From Candidatus Rokuibacteriota bacterium (GTDB lineage Bacteria; Methylomirabilota; Methylomirabilia; Rokubacteriales; CSP1-6), in NCBI GenBank assembly GCA_016177555.1, contig JACOVB010000111.1, forward strand, positions 1 through 7,394: 7,394 bases of DNA, written 5' to 3'. The position numbers and the translations under genes were made by a program. A model generated the notes under the pieces. It was given only the letters and a program-made list of their open reading frames with translations. It was not told where the DNA came from and ran no database searches. Positions 5,054-7,394 of this stretch are shown here, one piece after another; positions within the stretch are counted from its first letter, which is position 1; the number at the start of each line of letters is the position of its first letter.

Positions 5054-6337
5054 TCAGCTCATCCAGCGGACAACGCCGGTGACGCCGTCCACGGCCACCA
5101 GGGCCCCGTCGGGGATGCGGCGCGTGGCCTCGGGCACGCCGAGGACGGCCGGGATGCCCCGCTCGCGCGCCAGCGCGGCCAGATGCGAGGTGCTGCCCCC
5201 CAGCTCGGCGACCACGCCGGCCACGCGCGGGAGCACCGCGGTGAGGGCGGGTCCCGCGACCTGCGTGACGAGGACGTCTCCCAGCCTGACCCGCTCGAGC
5301 TCGTGCTCGTGGTCCACGACGCAGGCCGGGCCCTCTCCCCAGCCCATCCCCGCCGGGTGGCCGGTAAGCCCCGGGTGACGCAGCCACAGCTCGTCGGGCA
5401 CCACGGCGGGCCCAGTGCGGAGCGGGCGGGCCTGGAGGATCTCGGGACCATGCTGGCCCAGCGCCCACTCCACCTCGACCGGGGTGCCGAAGGCCTCCTC
5501 GGCGGCCAGCACCATGCGGCCCAGCGCCACGGCCTGCGCCTCCTCGAGGCACGGCGCCGCCTCGAGGCCCGGCGCCACGGCCTCGGGTCTCGGGCCGGTC
5601 CCGGGCGCGACGCGCACGAGCCGGTCCTTCCTGCCGGGCTCCACGCTCTCGATGCGGCCCGCGCGATCGAGGCGGAAGCGGTCGGGGACCACCTCGCCCT
5701 GGGCGATGGCCGAGCCGAGCCCCCAGGTGCCCGTGATCAGCATGCCCCCCTCGGGGGTGAGCGAGAGCGCCCCCCCGGCGGCCCGCGCCGGGACCAGACG
5801 CTGGACGAGGACGGCCATGGCGGTGGCCGCAGGATCCACGCCGTGGGGGTGCATGTAGCGCAGCGCCCGGGTCGCCCAGAGCGCGGCCCAGCAGGCGCGC
5901 ACGGCCGTCATGAGGTCGGCCTCGCTGTCCACGCCGAGAAAGGTCTCGAACTGCCCGGCGAAGGAGGTCTCGGGGGTGTCCTCGAGCAGCGCCGAGGAGC
6001 GTACGGCGACGGGCGCGCCGGGGCCGGCGCCGAGATCGCGCCACGCCGACAGGAGCGCCGCCGTGAGCGGGGCGGGGAGGGCGGTGCGCGTCAGGCCGAG
6101 CCTGACGGCCAGCGCCAGACGACGCCCCTCTGGCCGCTCGGCCCGCACGAACTCGCGCGCCGCCTCCGCCACGCCGCCCGCGACGAGGGCTTCGCGGTAC
6201 GCGCGCGCGTCCACGCAGGTCCCGTCGGGGACGGGCAGCCCGGCCCGGCGGAGCCGCGCCAGGCGCGCGGCCTTGGGCCCGACGCGGTCGGCGTCCAGCG
6301 CCGCGGCGTCAGCGAGCGGGATGACGGCGGGGTCCAT
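5054..6337 (-). CDS. Two-domain PEP-synthase-like dikinase (PPDK_N plus phosphohistidine mobile domain)
   Basis: This is a 427-residue protein with the pyruvate phosphate dikinase ATP-binding domain at the N-terminus: VGPKAARLARLRRAGLPVP (Lys22), then VAVRSSALLEDTPETSFAGQ (Arg113, Glu119-Asp120, Gly128), MAVLVQRLVPA and the closing EVEWALG with QARPL. A PEP-utilising mobile domain follows, with ELGGSTSHLAALARERGIPA carrying the likely phosphohistidine His385, and VAVDGVTGVVRW at the end. Such enzymes split ATP to AMP and Pi and move the beta-phosphate through the His to an acceptor. PEP synthase (about 800 residues) and rifampicin phosphotransferase (about 870) have a third, acceptor-binding domain, absent here. 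Only about 70 residues join the two domains. The ATG is 2 nt past the M24 stop, so translation is probably coupled. The acceptor is unknown, or a partner protein supplies its site. Confidence 0.88.
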   Translation of the reverse strand: MDPAVIPLADAAALDADRVGPKAARLARLRRAGLPVPDGTCVDARAYREALVAGGVAEAAREFVRAERPEGRRLALAVRLGLTRTALPAPLTAALLSAWRDLGAGPGAPVAVRSSALLEDTPETSFAGQFETFLGVDSEADLMTAVRACWAALWATRALRYMHPHGVDPAATAMAVLVQRLVPARAAGGALSLTPEGGMLITGTWGLGSAIAQGEVVPDRFRLDRAGRIESVEPGRKDRLVRVAPGTGPRPEAVAPGLEAAPCLEEAQAVALGRMVLAAEEAFGTPVEVEWALGQHGPEILQARPLRTGPAVVPDELWLRHPGLTGHPAGMGWGEGPACVVDHEHELERVRLGDVLVTQVAGPALTAVLPRVAGVVAELGGSTSHLAALARERGIPAVLGVPEATRRIPDGALVAVDGVTGVVRWMS

Positions 6338-6339
6338 CG

Positions 6340-7394
6340 TCAATCGACCAGCGTGATCTCCTCCACCGGGAAGCTGGAGATGAGCTCGGTCCGGTCCTCG
6401 TGCACGATGAGCATCTCCTCGATCCGCACACCCCACTCGTACTTCTTGCCGTGCTGGGTCTCGAGCGCGAAGACCATCCCGGGCCTGATCTCCAGCGGGT
6501 GGTCCAGCGACCAGATGCGGGAGATCACCGGCTGGTCGTACTGGGCCAGGCCGAGCCCGTGCCCCCAGAGGTTCGCCGCGGCCTGGTCCTCTTCCTCGTA
6601 GCCCCACGCCTCCTTGGCCGAGGGCCACTTGAGGGCGATGTCGCGCGTGGTGACGCCCGGCCGCACGGTGTTGATGGAGTCATAGAGCCACTTGAGGGCC
6701 GTGGCGTAGTAGTCCTTCTGCTCCTGGCTGGGCTTCTTGCCCACGCAGTAGGTGCGGTAGTAGCAGGACTTGTAGCCGTTCCAGGTGAGCGCCGCCAGGT
6801 CCATGAAGACGATCTCGCCGGGCCTGATGATGCGGTCCGAGAAGTTCCGCCAGTTGGGCCAGGTGTTGGGGCCCGAGGAGACGATGACGTCCTCCACGTC
6901 CTCCATGCCCGGGATGGCGTACAGGAACTCCATGATGTGCGCCGTCACCTGGTTCTCGGTGAGCCCCGGCTTGAGGTAGCGCATCGTCTCCCAGTGGGCG
7001 GCATCGCCGATGGCTCCCACGATGCGCAGGCACTCCTGCTCGTCCACGTTCTTGATGGCGCGGGCCTCCATCATGGGCGTCATGCCGTCGGCCCACGTGA
7101 GCTTCGCCTCCTGGAACGCCTGGAGCATGTTGATGTCGATGAAGTCCACGCCGAGCGTCTGGTCGGCGACGCCGAAGCGCTTCATCTCCTTGACGATCGC
7201 GTCGGTAAACTTCTTCACCTGTTGCCGCGAGGCGGGGCCGGCCGCCCCCTTGATCCAGGCGTACGACCAGCGGATGTTCGCCTCCGGGATCCACGGCGCG
7301 TGCCGCTGGATCTGGAAGCCGATGTCGCCCTGCTCGAAGAGGACCGGCTCGCCATCGCCGCAGAGGAGCGCGTAGCGCAGGCCCGGCTTGAGCC
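6340..7394 (-). CDS. M24-family metallopeptidase / creatinase-like protein, N-terminus cut by window edge
   Basis: About 350 residues are visible and the open frame continues past 7394; an internal GTG at 7218 is not the true start, because the creatinase N-domain (RYALLCGDGEPVLFEQGDIG, then HAPWIPEANIRW) reads in frame upstream of it. The pita-bread domain begins near MMEARAIKNVDEQE. Family Xaa-Pro peptidases use Asp, Asp, His, Glu and Glu as metal ligands. Here I see Asp (6799-6801, FMDLAALTWNGY), then Cys (6763-6765, KSCYYRT) where SDxTRT normally supplies the second Asp, His (6559-6561, GHGLGL), Glu (6460-6462, LETQHG) and Glu (6418-6420, RIEEML). Four of five are kept. The M24 fold also includes creatinase, ectoine hydrolase and DMSP lyase DddP, so peptidase activity should not be assumed. 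It is the first visible gene of the operon. Confidence 0.87.
   Translation of the reverse strand, partial: LKPGLRYALLCGDGEPVLFEQGDIGFQIQRHAPWIPEANIRWSYAWIKGAAGPASRQQVKKFTDAIVKEMKRFGVADQTLGVDFIDINMLQAFQEAKLTWADGMTPMMEARAIKNVDEQECLRIVGAIGDAAHWETMRYLKPGLTENQVTAHIMEFLYAIPGMEDVEDVIVSSGPNTWPNWRNFSDRIIRPGEIVFMDLAALTWNGYKSCYYRTYCVGKKPSQEQKDYYATALKWLYDSINTVRPGVTTRDIALKWPSAKEAWGYEEEDQAAANLWGHGLGLAQYDQPVISRIWSLDHPLEIRPGMVFALETQHGKKYEWGVRIEEMLIVHEDRTELISSFPVEEITLVD

Noticed and set aside
5010..6044. Extension of the acyl-CoA dehydrogenase frame upstream to 6044 as a possible 742-residue fusion.
   Set aside because: The extra sequence is Arg/Gly-rich shadow coding over the dikinase gene; a strong Shine-Dalgarno sequence and family N-terminus mark the true start near 5000.
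2267..6601. Very long + strand open frames (2267-3826, 3687-5378, 5183-6601) opposite the minus-strand operon.
   Set aside because: Their products are Arg/Gly/His/Ala-rich with no family pattern, and they lie antisense to genes with clear catalytic motifs. They result from high-GC codon bias.
1..7394. tRNA, rRNA, CRISPR array, insertion-sequence ends or riboswitch.
   Set aside because: No regularly spaced repeats, no cloverleaf-like sequence, no transposase and no terminal inverted repeats were seen.

Overview
The window is very GC-rich and gene-dense, with GC-skewed third codon positions that create long antisense reading frames. Gene style (a 13E12/DUF222-type HNH endonuclease tail, a Uma2 relic, DUF4258/YgiT and RHH antitoxin modules, an M24 peptidase next to acyl-CoA metabolism) suggests an uncultured soil or sediment bacterium of the Rokubacteria/Methylomirabilota or deltaproteobacterial kind. 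That placement is inferred from gene style only; no marker gene is present.

Layout. The left quarter (1-1832) is on the + strand and holds small accessory genes: the C-terminal end of an HNH endonuclease (3-377), a tight DUF4258-YgiT toxin-antitoxin-like pair (496-1022), a solitary ribbon-helix-helix antitoxin with a palindromic operator and no toxin (1068-1337), and a Uma2-family nuclease that has lost its catalytic core by an in-frame internal deletion (1476-1832). Three of these transcription units share one promoter design: a TANNNT hexamer ending 7-8 nt before the start codon, two of them with a -35-like box exactly 17 bp upstream. This suggests leaderless mRNAs.

The right three quarters (1879-7394) are one convergent minus-strand run, transcribed right to left: M24 peptidase/creatinase-like protein (N-terminus outside the window), a two-domain PEP-synthase-like dikinase, an acyl-CoA dehydrogenase, a zinc alcohol dehydrogenase and an EamA/DMT permease. 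Spacings of 2, 53, 7 and about 10 nt indicate a single operon whose promoter lies beyond 7394.

How they may work together. The minus-strand genes look like a catabolic or detoxifying cassette: hydrolysis of a C-N or peptide-like bond (M24), ATP-dependent phosphorylation (dikinase), alpha,beta-desaturation of a CoA ester (acyl-CoA dehydrogenase), NAD-linked alcohol/aldehyde oxidation (ADH) and membrane export or import (EamA). The substrate cannot be read from the sequence. Several members depart from family norms: Asp in place of the usual Glu base in the acyl-CoA dehydrogenase, Cys in place of the second metal-binding Asp in the M24 protein, a dikinase without a recognisable acceptor/PEP domain, and a permease whose expected ATG reads ACG.
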